Origin: Pyrrhosoma nymphula
Lineage: Eukaryota > Arthropoda > Insecta > Odonata > Coenagrionidae
DNA length: 64,000 bases
NCBI GenBank assembly: GCA_963573305.1
Contig: OY754336.1
Coordinates: 14,358,699 to 14,422,698, forward strand
Direction of reading: 5' to 3'
The notes beneath the pieces are model-generated. The model was not told where the DNA came from, made no database searches, and saw only the letters and a program-made list of their open reading frames with translations. This document shows positions 60,161-64,000 of this stretch, piece by piece (position 1 is the stretch's first letter; every line of letters starts with the position of its first letter). A program made the position numbers and the translations under genes.

Positions 60161-63100
60161 TTTTCAAGTTATGTCTCAGAGTGTAATAAGTTTGTCCCAT
60201 CTTTTTTTTTAGGAGACATCATATCAATTAATTCGTCGTATGACTTTAATCTTCTTCATTCTTGGACATAAAAAAATTACCGTTGCTCCAATCATCTATG
60301 CTAATCTGTCATTTTCACCCAAGCTAAACTTCCACACGAGAGTATAGAATAATTGAATTATTTGGGGTTGGTTGTATTTTTAAGGGAATGAAAAAGGCTG
60401 GTTTAATCCCGATATCTGAGTTGCTAAATTTTCCGCTTGTGCCTGAATCCAGCATCTAGTTTGACGGAGGTTCGCCTGCATGTGAAGATCGTGAAAGTTG
60501 TTTCCTCACGTGAAATTGTTTTTCATCATTTAGCTGAGCTGAAATTTTGGCTCTTGAATCGTTTTCGCGTAAAATTACTTTCAGCCACCGTGGGAGTATT
60601 CTTTTATACATTATACACAATATGAAGTGCTTTTATAAGAGTTTTATTTTATTATTTCTTCAAAGATTATTTTTAATCATTGTTTTTTCCGGCTAGGGAC
60701 TTCACCTCGCCTTAGAAATACCAATTTCATTGAAATTTCGGTCAGGAATAGGAAAGCGATGTTATAGTTTGCTGTTAACATAAAAAATTATTTAATGTTG
60801 TTCATAGTTTCAAATTGAAGGTTGTACCTTATTGACGCGGATTGGCTGAACTTTTCTCATATTGGTACTACTATGTTTTAGCCATCGCACGGCGAGTTTT
60901 TCCGTTATTGTCACCGTGGTACAGTCCTATTGGAATTGTAATAATACCCCTGTTGTCGTAATTGGATAACTATTAACTTTATTGTTATCTCTGTAGGTTT
61001 TATGTATGAAAAGTATAAAGCCCTTAAAATAATGTACTGGAAGGAAAAAGAATGTTTTAAACTAAGATAACCCACCAATCACCACCCAACATATAGGTAG
61101 CAGACAGGTGGCTCTAACAGAAAAGTACCCTAATATGGATTATCTCCAATAAAGTATTTTCGTAGGTATTATATTACTACCTGCGTCTTATTTTTGCTTT
61201 TTAGCTTTAAATATTTTTTAATTTATTTTTATTTATAAATTAATTTAATTCAAATGAATGGAAAGTCAAATTTATTTTTATTATTTTTGTGCATGAAAAT
61301 TATTGTCAATTGAGAATCATTGAGTTTTGATGCGGTGATAATACATTAACAATTACTACGAAACGTCGACTAATGCGAAAATTTTTACTACATATATGCT
61401 TCAGATATTAGTCGAAGTCATGGATAATGGTTCACACATAATTTATAATTTGTACGAGGCTCCACTTTATTAATAATATAAAGGTCATCGTGTGAGAAAA
61501 CCGACATGTATTTACCCTCGAAGCTTCACAGTAAATTAATTTCTCATCTTAGAATGAAAACGCCGTGAAATCAGCTCAGTCAAATTAATTTTGTTTCCAT
61601 TAACCTCGAGCATTTTCTGCGAACAATTAGCGGTAATGGGTTTTCTATTGGCAAGATAAAGCCTGTATCTCTGGTGGAAAATATGTGCTTGATAGGGGAT
61701 TGCGTTTTTAGCAACCATAATCATAAGTTGTTATCTCTAAGGCAATGTCACAAAAGCGATTTGCCGCTTTGATTTAATTTGATGTTTACGTTCGGGCCCG
61801 GTGCTTATAGGAGTGAACGATTACTTCTCGTCAATCTGCTTTCCATTGGAGTCGGTTGACTTCATCGTACTTTACAACTTCATTAATAATTTGCACTAAT
61901 TTCAAAGTGCTGCATAAGTATCTCTTTCTTTCATGTTTGCTTATACAAGGAATCTACCGAACTAGAAAACTGGAGGAAGCGTGGGAGACTCAGAGAATAT
62001 CAAGCTTCTGGAAATCTCGATATCTTTTGTGGGATTCCCAAAAAATAGTATAATAATATTCGTTTAATTAGAGCTAACTCGGTACCTACTAGTTTTTCCG
62101 TTTGAACCCTATATCAGTAATTTACTTGCCGATAGGACTGATGACTCACAAATATAGATTTTACATGGATGGTAAGCATCAGATCGTTAGGTTCGGCGTC
62201 GAAGTTCTCTTATATGAATTTACACTAACCCATTCCAAGGAGAAATGGAGTGCAAATGTTAAGGTTGTCACACGAGGCCTTGATCACTCCTTCTAAGTCC
62301 TGGCTTGTGACAGGCTTCCCCGAAGGGCCCAGATTGGCGGGGTTGCAAGTAGAAATTATTATTGGAGTAAATCGTTTCGTTGGGAACCAAAATAAGCGAG
62401 TTAGCGCAGCAATTCCTGGTGAAATAATGTGACGTAGAGCTGAGGGAGATAAATAGTCCTTCATTGTTGATAATGGAGGTTTAAAAGGAGCTGACGTGTA
62501 GCAATCGCTATGAGAAAATGATACCCTTAAGTATGGCACCATAATTTTATGGTCAATGATGCATGCTTTTGAGTTACTAAAAATAATGTCTCCCTCCTGC
62601 TTGATAAATTACTGCATAACCATGACGTTAATCATCAGCCCTTCGGTTTCTTGTAACAGCTTTTTTCATAATTGGAGGATATATTTCTCCCTGTGCCTCC
62701 AACTACCGTCAATACGTTTCTTAGAATCACGCATTATGATTGCTGTGGTCTATTTGATTTCCAAATCTTCTCTATATGTTTGAGCGAAAACTAGTTTGTG
62801 CAAAATGGTTGGTACAATTCCCGTAACCGGTTCCTGGAACTCCGTTGAACCGAAAATTTTGACGTGATTCCTGGAACCCTGAATTAGTTCCAGATCTGCG
62901 AATTAAAAGGATTCCGGAACTGCTGGTTCTGCAATCTAGTAGAATTCTTGACTGCAAAAGGATTTAAACTCTTGACTTTTCTAAAGTAATTTGGCGTAAA
63001 CCTATTGGATTTTATAACACCGCTAGTAGTGCTTCTTTTTTAATCCTATCTTATCGGTGAAGCTCGCCGAATAATACCTCGTTAAATCCTGTTGGGGTCA

Positions 63101-64000
63101 TTTTCTTTCTTTATGAATTTAGTGCTTGGGTGAGTTGGAACTGTTACGTTGGCATTGACATCGGAGTAATAATTGGGTGACTGTTTAGGCGGTTTTAAAT
63201 TTATTAGCACTTCGCATTTGTTTGTGACGTATTTTTTTCTCGAAAAGATAAAACACGTTTGAACTACTTGAAGTTTTTTCGAGAAGCTGTTGAAATGCCG
63301 TTCTACTAAGCTACTCATTGTGTTAAATCCCAATAAGCTTCGTTCACATCATTTACCGGGGAAACCTTAAGTACAGAACGATTTATTAGTCTGCATTCCC
63401 GATTTAAATTTTACCTCTTCTAAAATATTATTTTTTCTCTCAATTTGTTTATTTTACCGGAAGGCCTCACTTCATATGCCCATTTACTCATTTTTTATGT
63501 ATCGCCAATAGTCTTTGTTGGTGCTTTAAATAGAAATTTGTTCTTTTGGGTCAATTTTAAAAAGCCGTGTAATGCTGAAGTTCCCATGTTTAAAGAAAGT
63601 TGTGTGATATTTACTTCGTCATGTGAATGCGTTCCTTTCCAAAATTTACTTTTCGATCGTAATATATATATATTTGCCGGGGGCGTCTTTCTGAATTGTC
63701 GTATACTCATTTTTTTTTCGTGTCATTTTCTTTCCACATCAGATTTCTCCTTAAATGTCGCCCCGGGCCTAGTGCTCCATATGTCTTTCCTGATATCTTG
63801 ATTTATGTGTGGTTTATTTACGATGTGGATCCACCACGGAGCTGAAGAAGCTTTAATGCGACTTATTTGTCGAATAAATGACGCGAGCTTCATAATTTCT
63901 TTTGGTGAAATCCTGTGAACCAAAGTTTGAATAAAACTTGGTGGAAATCTATGCTATTTATTAAAAGGAAATAGCAGAATAGACTCTTAATCACCTTATG
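60161..64000. other. Non-coding stretch to the window end
   Basis: No gene is recognised. At 62.80-62.95 kb a cluster of near-palindromic words (CCGGTTCCTGGAACTCCG, GATTCCGGAACTGCTGG) looks like a fragment of a dispersed DNA-transposon-type repeat. A minus-strand frame of 105 codons at 62225-62542 has no recognised domain. Confidence 0.35.

Noticed and set aside
62225..62542. 105-codon minus-strand frame rich in Ser, Pro and Thr
   Set aside because: No motif or splice context. Frames of this length are expected by chance in 64 kb.

Overview
The window looks like arthropod nuclear DNA, most likely insect. It is AT-rich, with only short open reading frames, eukaryotic splice signals, and a dense mix of non-LTR retrotransposons (LINEs), tRNA-derived SINEs and small inverted-repeat DNA elements. 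There are no operons, ribosome-binding sites or CRISPR arrays. I cannot name the species from sequence alone. I see no rRNA gene and no intact tRNA gene.

Left part (1-27.8 kb). A GC-rich block of unknown origin lies at 0.33-0.97 kb and a tRNA-derived SINE at 1.45 kb. The best-defined object in the window is a full-length but dead Jockey-type LINE on the minus strand at 6879-11504. An exact 15-bp target-site duplication flanks it. ORF1 (three zinc knuckles) carries three nonsense codons in one unbroken frame. ORF2 (endonuclease plus reverse transcriptase) carries two nonsense codons and four frameshifts. A 5'-truncated LINE of another family follows at 12.0-12.9 kb, then a cluster of SINE remnants at 14.6-15.2 kb. 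Further right are a hAT-like MITE (17.5 kb), a dispersed repeat with an internal duplication (23.2-23.9 kb) and a possible piggyBac-like MITE (24.3-24.8 kb).

Centre (27.8-28.9 kb). A CpG-rich island carries the only convincing host-gene signal. On the minus strand, a 124-bp exon has a textbook 3' splice site, a start codon in good context, a 35-residue signal-peptide-like sequence and a GTGAGT 5' splice site. It is probably the start of a secreted or membrane protein. I could not find its other exons, so the sequence to its left may be a long first coding intron.

Right part (28.9-64 kb). I recognise no gene here. The stretch holds LINE C-terminal relics (30.3-30.7, 32.6-32.9, 34.4-34.7, 46.6-47.8 and 59.6-60.2 kb), SINE relics (31.6, 36.6 and 46.3 kb), three inverted-repeat MITEs (32.9, 44.6 and 50.8 kb, the last a nearly perfect 153-bp palindrome), and a 1.7-kb element with about 100-bp terminal inverted repeats (57.0-58.7 kb). 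I did not find a clearly new biological system. The strongest leads are the signal-peptide exon with its CpG island, the palindromic hairpin and the long-TIR element.
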